Shown here one piece after another: positions 8,306 through 15,672 of a stretch of DNA of 30,089 nucleotides. A program made the position numbers and the translations under genes. The stretch lies in assembly GCA_030429685.1 (NCBI GenBank), contig JAUIEY010000003.1:1-30089 (forward strand). Reading direction: 5' to 3'. The notes under the pieces are model-generated. The model ran no database searches and was not told the DNA's origin. It was given only the letters and a program-made list of their open reading frames with translations. Source of the stretch: Gammaproteobacteria bacterium (GTDB taxonomy: Bacteria > Pseudomonadota > Gammaproteobacteria > Steroidobacterales > GCA-2729495). Each line of letters opens with the position of its first letter. Positions within the stretch are counted from its first letter, which is position 1.

Positions 8306-9204
8306 CGGGCGCCGGCAGGTCGGTCCGCCAGGTCCCGCTCCGCGCGGTCAATCAGATCGGGCTGACCCAGTGAGCCGTCAGGAACAACGGATGCCACGCC
8401 GAACGACACGGTCACAAATCGCTCATGCATCGCGCGCGGGTGATGAATCGCCAGACCACGGACCTTGTCGGCTATGCGCCGCGCCAGTTCGCCCGCCTGA
8501 GATGCGTCGGCCTCACCCATCAATACAGCAAAGCGGTCATCAGCGTAGCGTGCTGTCAGATCACCCGCACGGCGCAATGACCCGCTGATCGCATGCGCAA
8601 CCTTGCGCAGGCAGGCGTCGGCAGCATGGCGACCGAAAACATCGCGGTAGGCATCAAAATGCTCCAGTTGAAACACCATCAGTGCTACCGAGCGTTGCTC
8701 GCGACGGGCCAGTACCCAGTCTCGCTGCAGCAGGTCTTCAAAGGCCCGGCGATTGAGGACGCCGGTCGCGCTGTCGCGACCGTCGAGACGCCGCAGGTGG
8801 GTGCGAGCATCCCGCAGCACGGACAGCAGCGCTTCACGTTCCGCGTCCTGCTGTTCCGCCGCGCTGGCAACCTGCTGCTCGGTACCCAGCCAGTATCGCG
8901 GCGCTCCGGGTCCATCATACAAAGGCAACAAATCCAGCCGGAGAAATTCGGCAGCACCGAGTCGCGGATGGCAGCGCAGCTGCACCTCGCGCAATTGCGT
9001 GTCGGCAGCTGAGTCAGCGGCTGATTCCAGCAATTGAGCCCAGGGGCGACCGATCAGTTCCGCTGCATCAAAACCGCTAAGTGCTTCGAAAGCCTGATTA
9101 ACATACTGCACGGCTTGCGGCTCGGCCTTCAGGTCCACAATCAGCGTCGCAACCGGGGATAAATCCAGCGCTTGCTTAATGATGTTTTTGCTCAGCCCGA
9201 ACAT
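8287..9204 (-). CDS. PAS-GGDEF protein with degenerate active site and intact I-site motif
   Basis: This 305-residue protein has no membrane segment. An N-terminal PAS domain (about 10-110) contains YVNQAFEALSGFDAAELIGRPW; a linker helix rich in A, E, R and Q leads to a GGDEF domain from about 140 (DSATGVLNRRAF, 144-155). The signature GGDEF is replaced by ADDRF at 221-225. The usual metal- and GTP-binding segment, normally of the form D-x-D-x-F-K-x-x-N-D, reads QLEHFDAYRD, so the first Asp, the Lys and the Asn are gone. The inhibitory site RxxD is kept as RAGD (212-215), exactly five residues before the signature. It is therefore probably not a cyclase but may bind c-di-GMP. No EAL domain follows. 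A CRP-like dyad lies upstream. Confidence 0.88.
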   Translation of the reverse strand: MFGLSKNIIKQALDLSPVATLIVDLKAEPQAVQYVNQAFEALSGFDAAELIGRPWAQLLESAADSAADTQLREVQLRCHPRLGAAEFLRLDLLPLYDGPGAPRYWLGTEQQVASAAEQQDAEREALLSVLRDARTHLRRLDGRDSATGVLNRRAFEDLLQRDWVLARREQRSVALMVFQLEHFDAYRDVFGRHAADACLRKVAHAISGSLRRAGDLTARYADDRFAVLMGEADASQAGELARRIADKVRGLAIHHPRAMHERFVTVSFGVASVVPDGSLGQPDLIDRAERDLADRPAGARQLSAG

Positions 9205-9279
9205 GGCAATTGTTGTGCGGAAATGCCCCAGTGGTATTTAACCTATTACGGGATACTACTGCTCATGCGGGTTTGCGAC

Positions 9280-9295
9280 TGTGACGGCCGTCACT
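9280..9295. promoter_or_regulatory. CRP/Vfr-like binding site upstream of the PAS-GGDEF gene
   Basis: TGTGA-CGGCCG-TCACT matches the CRP consensus TGTGA-N6-TCACA at 9 of 10 positions, and its core GTGACGGCCGTCAC (9281-9294) is a perfect 14-bp palindrome. It lies 75 bases upstream of the ATG of the PAS-GGDEF gene, in the only intergenic gap of more than 100 bases in this part of the window, so that gene is the likely target. No convincing sigma-70 promoter was found beside it, which would fit an activator-dependent promoter. The palindrome is seen directly; CRP-family binding is inferred. Confidence 0.5.
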
Positions 9296-9305
9296 TTGAG
9301 GCAAT

Positions 9306-9329
9306 GCGGGATTCGCCTGCGAATTCCGC
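9306..9329 (-). other. Imperfect stem-loop after mtnP
   Basis: Ten bases past the mtnP stop, read on the minus strand, GCGGAATTCGC and GCGAATCCCGC pair in a 10-bp stem with one mismatch and a very short loop. No T-run follows, so it is at best a weak terminator or an RNA-end-protecting hairpin for the long minus-strand operon. Confidence 0.35.
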
Positions 9330-9338
9330 GAGCAGTAA

Positions 9339-10082
9339 TCAGAGCTGCTCGAGGTAGCAGCTGATGACGCGCCCGGCCGCCGTGACGGTTGCCTGCAAAT
9401 GCTGCTCTATGGCGGCGTGAATGCCCGCCGGTTCGATGTCGGTAGCAGAGCCCGCGGCAGCATTGACCACCAGCGCCAGGCAAGCGTAAGGCAGACCCAG
9501 CTCGCGAGCCAGTCCGGCTTCTGGCATGCCGGTCATGCCGACGACAGTGCAGCCATCCTGACGCAGCCGGCGGATTTCAGCCGCTGACTCCAGTCGCGGA
9601 CCCTGCGTCGCGCCGTAGGTGCCGGTGGCAATAGCAGCGCTCCCGGCAGCAGCACAAGCCTTAATCAGGCTTTTTCTTAAATTAGAATCATAAGGTTCTG
9701 TAAAATCGACAAATTCTGTCGGCCCATCCGGATTGTCGAAGAAGGTGTGCGGGCGACCCCAGGTGTAATCCAGCAGCTGATCCGGCACCACCAGTGCGCC
9801 ACTGGGCACGCCTATCCCGCCAACCGCGTTGAGCGCGATAACCTGCTCGGCACCCAGGTCGGCCAGCAGCCGCATATTGGCGCGGTAGTTAACCCGGTGC
9901 GGCGGTATGCTGCCGGCCTCGCCATGGCGCGCCAGAAACAGCACGCGATGGCCGTATTGTTCCCAGGCGAGCACCTCGGCCGAGGCCGTTCCCCAGTTGC
10001 CGGGCAGGCTGAGGCGTTCGGACTCGGCAGCGCGCGGAAACAGCGCCGCGCCGGTGCCGCCGATCACCGCAACGACTGTCAT
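9339..10082 (-). CDS. mtnP: S-methyl-5'-thioinosine phosphorylase (MTAP/PNP family)
   Basis: This 247-residue protein belongs to the trimeric nucleoside phosphorylase family. It has the phosphate-site IGGTG at the N-terminus, FLARHGEAGSIPPHRVNYRAN, ALNAVGGIG, TQGPRLESAAEIRRL and MTGMPEAGLARELGLPYA. The wording closely follows the Pseudomonas aeruginosa enzyme, shown to prefer methylthioinosine, releasing hypoxanthine and methylthioribose-1-phosphate; the CsiV-mfd-NagZ neighbourhood is also shared. Its ATG overlaps the hpt stop (ATGA), and Hpt would use the hypoxanthine formed. An AT-rich patch with rare codons lies at about 9671-9720 (residues near TEPYDSNLRKSL). Substrate preference for methylthioinosine over methylthioadenosine is inferred from the homologue. 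Confidence 0.88.
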   Translation of the reverse strand: MTVVAVIGGTGAALFPRAAESERLSLPGNWGTASAEVLAWEQYGHRVLFLARHGEAGSIPPHRVNYRANMRLLADLGAEQVIALNAVGGIGVPSGALVVPDQLLDYTWGRPHTFFDNPDGPTEFVDFTEPYDSNLRKSLIKACAAAGSAAIATGTYGATQGPRLESAAEIRRLRQDGCTVVGMTGMPEAGLARELGLPYACLALVVNAAAGSATDIEPAGIHAAIEQHLQATVTAAGRVISCYLEQL

Positions 10083-10651
10083 GCCCCGGCCTCCGCCGGC
10101 AACGCGTAAACCGCCGGCAGGTGGCGCCAGTGGCCGGCATAATCCATCCCACAGCCAAACACGTAGCGGTCCGGCACCGTCAGGCCGCTGCTGTAGTCCG
10201 GTTGCAGGGCCGCGGACCGACGGGGGTTATGCTTTACGAAGGCCGCCAGCGTCAGCGCCCGGGCAGCGCCGGCCTGCTGACAGGCCTCCGCAACCCGCAG
10301 CAGAGTCTCCCCTGCATCGTAAATATCATCGACAACCAGCACTGTTCTGCCGGCAACCGTCGGCGGCGGATAGCGCAGCCAGTGTAATTCGCCACCGGTG
10401 GTGGTATCCCGGTAGCGGCTGACATGGCAGTAGTCGATAAGGTAGTCGCCATGCAGGCGCTGCATCAACTGCATAAGCGGGAACATGCCACCATTCATGA
10501 CCGCCAGCAGCAGGCACTGCTGCTCGCTGACAACCGGTTGCAGCTGTTGCGCCAGCGAGTCGAATCCCGCCTGCACGGTAGCGGCATCAAGAATCTGTTC
10601 GCAGCCGGCAGGCAGTCCGGTGACAGGCGTTAGTGACAGCGGCCGGTTCAA
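10079..10651 (-). CDS. hpt: Hypoxanthine-guanine phosphoribosyltransferase
   Basis: The enzyme makes IMP or GMP from hypoxanthine or guanine and PRPP. The frame is open to an ATG at 10741, but that would overlap nagZ by more than 90 bases, and the extra residues look unlike the family. I place the start at TTG 10651, which overlaps the nagZ stop (TTGA) and gives 190 residues with GGATGG a few bases upstream. The PRPP-binding loop is VVDDIYDAGETL (106-117), preceded by LAVMNGGMF (49-57) and followed by DRYVFGCGMDYAGHWR, typical of the Xanthomonas/Pseudomonas-type Hpt. The stop overlaps the mtnP start (ATGA), so nagZ, hpt and mtnP look translationally coupled. Confidence 0.88.
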   Translation of the reverse strand: MNRPLSLTPVTGLPAGCEQILDAATVQAGFDSLAQQLQPVVSEQQCLLLAVMNGGMFPLMQLMQRLHGDYLIDYCHVSRYRDTTTGGELHWLRYPPPTVAGRTVLVVDDIYDAGETLLRVAEACQQAGAARALTLAAFVKHNPRRSAALQPDYSSGLTVPDRYVFGCGMDYAGHWRHLPAVYALPAEAGA

Positions 10652-11697
10652 CTTTCGCCATCCAGCTCGAGTGGCGGCGTAGCTGTTGCAGCAGTCAGTT
10701 GCGCGCAGCACTCCCGCCAGCCCGCAGAGCCATAGCGGCATTCGGCATAGCGCTCGGTTACCGGGCGCATCGCCGCGAGCCGGGCATGTGCTGCGACATC
10801 ATCAGCCGGGCGCAACTCATCCAGCACCCGCTCCACGGCGGGCCTGTCATTACATACCAGTATCATGTCGGCACCGGCTTCCAGCGCCATGGCCGAGCGC
10901 TGCGTGGGGTCACCGGCACCCTGCGCACCTGCCATGCTGAGGTCGTCGGAGAATACCGCACCACGGAAACCCAGTTCACCGCGCAGGATTTGCCGGATCC
11001 AGTACGAAGACAGACTGGCTACCTCCGGTTGCACGGCTGCATAGCGAATATGCGCCATCATTATGCCTTTGAGACCATCGTCGATAAGACTGCGATATGG
11101 TCGCATGTCATCCAGCAAATCCGGATATTCACGCCGGTCCTCTGGCAAAGTCAGGTGCGAGTCACCGACCACACCGCCGTGCCCGGGAAAATGTTTCGCC
11201 ACCGCCGCCATGCCGGCCCGTCGCATCCCCTGCATATACGCCAGCGCCAGCGCAGCTACCGCCTCGGGATCGCCATGCAGCGCCCGGTCACCTATGACTT
11301 CGCAAAGCCCGCGATCAATATCCAGTACCGGCGCGAAACTAAAATCCACACCGGTATCGAGCAGCTCTATTGCCATCAGCCGCGCATGCAGACGCGCCAG
11401 CTCCCGTGCTGTTGCCGGCTCAGAGTCAAACAGGCGTCCCACCCGGCGCAGCGGCGGCAACTCAGTAAACCCATCGCGAAAACGTTGCACGCGCCCGCCT
11501 TCATGATCCACTGCAATGAGCACCGCCGGCGAACGGGCTGCATGTATCTGCCGATTGAGTTCGGTCAGTTGCTCCCGGTCCGCGTAATTGCGGCTGAACA
11601 GAATCACACCACCCACCAGCGGGTGGCGCAGCAGTTCGCGGTCGGCCGCTGTTAACTCCGGACCGGCGATATCTATCATCAGCGGCCCCAGCGTCAT
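10648..11697 (-). CDS. nagZ: NagZ, beta-N-acetylhexosaminidase (peptidoglycan recycling)
   Basis: This 349-residue cytoplasmic glycoside hydrolase family 3 enzyme cleaves GlcNAc from anhydro-muropeptides imported during wall recycling; in bacteria with inducible AmpC its products signal beta-lactamase induction. The substrate-binding block KHFPGHGGVVGDSH is at 168-181, with the catalytic Asp-His pair D179 and H181, and the nucleophile lies in FSDDLSMAGA (D251). DHEGGRVQRF (64-73) is also a family hallmark. Its length matches other NagZ proteins. The ATG overlaps the rlmD stop (ATGA, 11694-11697) and its own stop overlaps the hpt start. Confidence 0.96.
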   Translation of the reverse strand: MTLGPLMIDIAGPELTAADRELLRHPLVGGVILFSRNYADREQLTELNRQIHAARSPAVLIAVDHEGGRVQRFRDGFTELPPLRRVGRLFDSEPATARELARLHARLMAIELLDTGVDFSFAPVLDIDRGLCEVIGDRALHGDPEAVAALALAYMQGMRRAGMAAVAKHFPGHGGVVGDSHLTLPEDRREYPDLLDDMRPYRSLIDDGLKGIMMAHIRYAAVQPEVASLSSYWIRQILRGELGFRGAVFSDDLSMAGAQGAGDPTQRSAMALEAGADMILVCNDRPAVERVLDELRPADDVAAHARLAAMRPVTERYAECRYGSAGWRECCAQLTAATATPPLELDGES

Positions 11698-13022
11698 GTC
11701 GCCGCCCTTTCAAACAGTGCCATGGCTTCAACGTGCCCGGTTTGCGGAAACATGTCCATTACACCGGCCTTGCGCAACCGGTAGCCATGCTCTCGCACCA
11801 GTATGCCCGCATCGCGTGCCAGCGACCCCGGGTGACAGGAGACATACAACAGGCGCCCGGCGCCGGTCCCTGCAACCAGCGGCAAGGCTTCCAGCGCGCC
11901 GGCCCGGGGCGGATCCAGCAGTACTGCATCATAGTCACTGCGCCACCAGGGCTGCTGCTGGCCGGCAACACTTAGATCGGCAACCTGAAACTCTGCGTTA
12001 TCAAGCCGGTTGAATCGCGCATTGTCGCGGGCCTTGCCAACCATCGCCGCATCCAGCTCTATGCCGGTCACCACGGCACCACTTCGCGCCAGCGGCAGAC
12101 TGAAATTGCCAATGCCGCAAAACAGGTCCAGCAGCTTTTCGCCGGGCCGCGGATGCAGCAATTGCAGTGCCTGCGTAAGCATGCGCTGGTTCATGTCCTG
12201 ATTCACCTGCACAAAATCCAGCGGCCCGTATTGCAGCCGCAAGCCGAATTCCGGCAATTCGTATTCCAGTGGCTCAGCCTCCCGGCTGCCATCCAGCAGC
12301 CGCAATGTGTCAGGTCCGCCGGTCTGCAGCCAGACCTGCACATTGTGACGCTCTGCAAAGCTCTGCAGCGCCTGTAAATCAGCGGCCGCAGGTGCGGTCA
12401 ATACCCGCACCACCGCCGCGGAAAAATTGTCGCCGTAACTCAGTTCCACCTGGGGTATATCACGCTTAACTGACAGCGTTTCAATCAACTCGGCCAAAGG
12501 TGAAATCAGTTCGGCCAGGGGCTCTACCAGGGTTTCACAATGCTGCATATCGGCGATGTAGGGCTTGTGCTTTTCACGGAAGCCCACCAGCACCCGATTC
12601 TTCTTGTCCACGCGGCGTACCCCGAGGCGCGCCCTGCGTCGATAGCCAAAAGGCCGTCCGGCCAGCGCCGGTAACAGTTGTTCCGGCGCAATGCCACCGA
12701 TGCGCTGCAGGGCATCGAGCAACACCTGCTCCTTGAGTCGCAACTGCGCCCCGGCTTCGAGATGCTGCAGAGCGCAGCCGCCGCAGATACCGAAACTGTC
12801 GCAGCGCGGGTCGATCCGATCCGCTGCCGCAACCACCACTTCGAGCAATTCGGCTTCATCGTAATTTTTGCGCCGCCGGCGGCGGCGGAACCTGACTTCC
12901 TCACCTGCCAGCGCACCGTCGACGAATACCGCCTTGCCGGTGAGATCAGCTACGCCGCGACCGTCAATCATCAAATCCCGGATGGATGCCTGTTCGACAG
13001 GACTTTCCTTACGGCGCGCCAT
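11694..13022 (-). CDS. rlmD: RlmD, 23S rRNA (uracil-1939-C5) methyltransferase
   Basis: I use ATG 13022 (442 residues; MARRKESPVEQ). A GTG at 13052 would overlap the upstream gene and adds residues unlike the family. An N-terminal TRAM domain with a basic run (RFRRRRRRKNYDEAE) is followed by the Fe-S cysteines CDSFGICGGC and a fourth Cys in MQHCETL, then the SAM-binding LLDLFCGIGNFSLPLA and LLDPPRAGA. The catalytic Cys sits in YVSCHPGSLARD (C396), where most family members have SCNP; the Asn-to-His change needs only one base. The ending DMFPQTGHVEAMALFER is typical. It could in principle be RlmC or TrmA, but the TRAM domain and full Cys set favour RlmD. Confidence 0.92.
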   Translation of the reverse strand: MARRKESPVEQASIRDLMIDGRGVADLTGKAVFVDGALAGEEVRFRRRRRRKNYDEAELLEVVVAAADRIDPRCDSFGICGGCALQHLEAGAQLRLKEQVLLDALQRIGGIAPEQLLPALAGRPFGYRRRARLGVRRVDKKNRVLVGFREKHKPYIADMQHCETLVEPLAELISPLAELIETLSVKRDIPQVELSYGDNFSAAVVRVLTAPAAADLQALQSFAERHNVQVWLQTGGPDTLRLLDGSREAEPLEYELPEFGLRLQYGPLDFVQVNQDMNQRMLTQALQLLHPRPGEKLLDLFCGIGNFSLPLARSGAVVTGIELDAAMVGKARDNARFNRLDNAEFQVADLSVAGQQQPWWRSDYDAVLLDPPRAGALEALPLVAGTGAGRLLYVSCHPGSLARDAGILVREHGYRLRKAGVMDMFPQTGHVEAMALFERAAT

Positions 13023-13030
13023 ACCAACTA

Positions 13031-13813
13031 TCAGCCTGCGGCGCCCTGCCACGCAGTCAGAAATTCCTGCAGATGCTGTGCATCTGACTGTTTCAATACT
13101 TCGCGAACGATAGCGTATTCATGCTCCAGGGCGGCATCGCTCAGCAAACCACGCATGTACTGAAAGCGCAGGTAGACGAGATAGGTATTCAGCACATCAG
13201 TCTCGCAATAATTGCGGATTTCGGACAGTCGGCCGGCCTGGAAACTATCCCAAACCTTGTCACCCGACATGCCCATCTTGCCCGGAAAGCCGAGCATGCT
13301 CGCCACGGCATCAAGCGGCGCGCGGGCGCGCGGCTGAAACCCGGACAGCACATCCATGACATCGACGTGCCGCCAGTGGTAGCGCGACAGGTAATTGTTG
13401 AAACGGTAATCGCGGTTGGTGTCGCCGGTTTCCCAATAAGCGGGTGCCCGGATGCCGTGCCTCAGGGCACGATAATGCAGCACCGGCAAATCAAATCCCG
13501 AGCCGTTCCAGGACACCAGTGTCGGTTTGTAGCGCTCTATGCCATCGAAAAAGCGCTGCACCTGTTCTGCCTCGTCGCTGTCTTCGTCACCCAGTGTCCA
13601 GACCGCAAAGCTGTCACTGCCGCTGCGCAGTACCACCGAAATAGCGACTACCCGGTGCTGATACAGTGGCAAAAATTCATTGCCGGTTTCCTGCATACGG
13701 TTGAAAAACATGGCCTTGGCCACGTCCGCAGCGCTTATGTCGTGCATCCCCAGCTGCTGTGCGCCCAGCTCAGTGTCCGGCACCGTTTCAATATCAAATA
13801 CCAGGCACTCCAT
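13031..13813 (-). CDS. DnaQ-like 3'-5' exonuclease, PolB exonuclease-like family
   Basis: The start is ATG 13813, behind AGAGG with 6 bases between, giving 260 residues; a TTG two codons earlier is less likely. The three exonuclease motifs are present: FDIET at residues 6-10 (ExoI), LVSWNGSGFDLPVLHYRALR (ExoII), and YCETDVLNTYLVYLRF (ExoIII, YxxxD type). The internal HVDVMDVLSGF and LGFPGKMGMSGDKVWD are typical of the family related to the exonuclease domain of DNA polymerase B (PF10108). The substrate and role are not established as far as I know; processing of DNA or RNA ends is a reasonable guess. It lies 2 bases after acpS in the same operon. Confidence 0.88.
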   Translation of the reverse strand: MECLVFDIETVPDTELGAQQLGMHDISAADVAKAMFFNRMQETGNEFLPLYQHRVVAISVVLRSGSDSFAVWTLGDEDSDEAEQVQRFFDGIERYKPTLVSWNGSGFDLPVLHYRALRHGIRAPAYWETGDTNRDYRFNNYLSRYHWRHVDVMDVLSGFQPRARAPLDAVASMLGFPGKMGMSGDKVWDSFQAGRLSEIRNYCETDVLNTYLVYLRFQYMRGLLSDAALEHEYAIVREVLKQSDAQHLQEFLTAWQGAAG

Positions 13814-13815
13814 GT

Positions 13816-14202
13816 TCAACCTCTGCTTTTTTCCAGCACCGCAAATGCCACCACCAACCCGGCTTCGTCAGTCAGCGATAAATGACCGCCTGCGATACCC
13901 AGTTCGTCACACTTGGCCTGCCCGCGCGGTGAAAAAATAATTTCCGGCTTGCCCAAACGATCGGGCGTAGTGCCACAATCGCGAATCCACATACCGTTGG
14001 CAAACCCGGTGCCCATGGCTTTTACTATTGCTTCTTTGGCGGCAAAACGCATAGTCAGGAAACGTACCGGATTTTTGGTGTAGGCAAAATACTGCCGCTC
14101 TTCCGGCAGCAGCAAGCGCTCAACAAAGCGCTCACCGAACCGTTCGAAAACCTTTGCCACCCGGTCAGGTTGCAAAATATCCGTGCCGACGCCGTAAATC
14201 AT
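13816..14202 (-). CDS. acpS: AcpS, holo-[acyl-carrier-protein] synthase
   Basis: This 128-residue enzyme transfers 4'-phosphopantetheine from CoA to the serine of acyl carrier protein, which fatty acid synthesis requires. The metal-binding residues are visible: D8 in GVGTDIL and E57 in FAAKEAIVKA. WIRDCGTTPDRLGKPEIIF and HLSLTDEAGLVVAFAV complete the family pattern. The ATG overlaps the pdxJ stop (ATGA). The pairing pdxJ-acpS is the same as in E. coli. Confidence 0.96.
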   Translation of the reverse strand: MIYGVGTDILQPDRVAKVFERFGERFVERLLLPEERQYFAYTKNPVRFLTMRFAAKEAIVKAMGTGFANGMWIRDCGTTPDRLGKPEIIFSPRGQAKCDELGIAGGHLSLTDEAGLVVAFAVLEKSRG

Positions 14203-14924
14203 GTCGCCCGTGCCGCCAGCATGCGCCGCTTCATTTCCGCAACCGCTGCAGACAACCCGTCAAAAACAGCCTGCGCAATCAGGGCATGCCCGATATTCAG
14301 CTCCACAATTTCATCTATTGCGGCAATATCGTGCACGTTTTCAAGGTGCAACCCGTGACCGGCGTTGACCACCAGCTGCCGGCCATGTGCATACTCCGCC
14401 GCTGCGCGAATGCGCTGCAGTTCCTGCTGCCGTTCAGCGGCATCGGTGGCATCGGCATAAGTACCAGTATGCAGTTCGACTGCGGCCGCGCCGCACTGCC
14501 GGGCGGCATCAACCTGAGCGTTTACCGGGTCAATAAACAATGACACACGGATACCTGCCGCGCTGAGTCGCTCGCAGGCCGCGGCAACCGGGGCCATCTG
14601 CGAGCAGACATCAAGACCGCCCTCGGTGGTCAGTTCCTGACGTTTCTCAGGCACCAGACAGACATCAGCCGGCTGCAGCCGGCAGGCAACGGCCAGCATC
14701 TCCTCGGTCACGGCCATTTCCAGGTTGACGCGGGTGCCGGCCTGCGCCGTGAGTCTTTCGACATCATGATCCTGAATATGCCGGCGATCCTCACGCAGAT
14801 GCACGGTAATACTGTCGGCACCGGATTGCACAGCCAGCAGCGCTGCCGCAACGGGATCCGGATAAGCCGTGCCACGCGCCTGTCGCAGTGTCGCCACGTG
14901 ATCGACATTGACACCTAGTAACAT
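14199..14924 (-). CDS. pdxJ: PdxJ, pyridoxine 5'-phosphate synthase
   Basis: This 241-residue TIM-barrel enzyme condenses 1-deoxy-D-xylulose-5-phosphate with 3-amino-2-oxopropyl phosphate to form pyridoxine 5'-phosphate in the vitamin B6 pathway. It opens with the signature LLGVNVDHVATLRQARGT; VHLREDRRHIQDHDV, VNLEMA, CLVPEKRQELTTEGGLDV and VELHTGTYA follow in the expected order. The length is normal. It begins 31 bases after recO and its stop overlaps the acpS start. Confidence 0.97.
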   Translation of the reverse strand: MLLGVNVDHVATLRQARGTAYPDPVAAALLAVQSGADSITVHLREDRRHIQDHDVERLTAQAGTRVNLEMAVTEEMLAVACRLQPADVCLVPEKRQELTTEGGLDVCSQMAPVAAACERLSAAGIRVSLFIDPVNAQVDAARQCGAAAVELHTGTYADATDAAERQQELQRIRAAAEYAHGRQLVVNAGHGLHLENVHDIAAIDEIVELNIGHALIAQAVFDGLSAAVAEMKRRMLAARAT

Positions 14925-14955
14925 GGGTACATTCCTCCGAGCCGGAATTATGGCC

Positions 14956-15672
14956 TCAACGCTTCATGGCTGCAGCAACTTTCCGGGTTCGCAGACCACT
15001 GTCGCCCAGATGGGCATTTATGACCTGACGCAGCAGCCGGCGGGCTGCCCTGCGAACCTGCCGGTCTGAAAAATCGTCCTGACCAATTGCCAGCAACTCG
15101 GCACCGGAAAATCCGGTGCTGCCAGTAGCATCGGTCAGCGCGACAGCGCCCTGCTCGGCAAAAAACTCGTAGCGCTGCTCCGGAATCAGCGGTTCCGGCC
15201 GGTGCGCTTCGGTCTGAAAATTCAGCGCATAGCCGGCCTCGGCCAGCATGGCTATTTCAAAACGTCGCAAAGCCGGCTCAACATCACTGCAGTTTTGCAG
15301 ACTGTCCAGTGTCTGGCCGTAAAAGGCGAACAGATTGGGATGCGGGTCAGCGCGCTGCATAAAACGGATCAGCAACTCATTCAGGTAGAACCCGGCCAGC
15401 AGGGCATCACCTGTCAGCGGCAAACTGCCGCCGGCCATCTCCGCATCACGCAGAGTCTGCAGATCGCCCCGCCCGGACCATGACAGGCGCAGGGGCTGGA
15501 AAGGGTTCAGCAACCCGCGCAGTGGCGACTTGGGGCGCCTGGCCCCGCGCGCCACCAAACCTACGCGGCCATGCGCATGGCTGAATACCTCCAGCAACTG
15601 ACTGGTTTCGCGATAGCCACGGGCATGCAATACCCAGGCCGGCTCCAGATCAACGCGTGCGGACATGCTCAC
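14956..15672 (-). CDS. recO: RecO, recombination and repair protein
   Basis: This 238-residue protein has an N-terminal OB fold (residues about 8-80: AWVLHARGYRETSQLLEVFS, GRVGLVARGARRPKS, LLNPFQPLRLSWSGRGDLQTL) and a helical C-terminal domain with FYLNELLIRFMQR. RecO works with RecR to load RecA on SSB-coated single strands. I see no CxxC zinc site, as is usual in gammaproteobacteria. The GTG start overlaps the era stop (GTGA); an ATG two codons later (15666) is an equally possible start. Confidence 0.93.
   Translation of the reverse strand: MSMSARVDLEPAWVLHARGYRETSQLLEVFSHAHGRVGLVARGARRPKSPLRGLLNPFQPLRLSWSGRGDLQTLRDAEMAGGSLPLTGDALLAGFYLNELLIRFMQRADPHPNLFAFYGQTLDSLQNCSDVEPALRRFEIAMLAEAGYALNFQTEAHRPEPLIPEQRYEFFAEQGAVALTDATGSTGFSGAELLAIGQDDFSDRQVRRAARRLLRQVINAHLGDSGLRTRKVAAAMKR

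Noticed and set aside
10633..11655. Long plus-strand open frame (340 residues) antisense to nagZ
   Set aside because: Low-complexity, Arg/His/Gln-rich product without a family; nagZ on the other strand has full catalytic motifs.
13121..13885. Plus-strand open frame antisense to the DnaQ-like exonuclease gene
   Set aside because: No domain is recognisable and the minus-strand frame carries all three exonuclease motifs.
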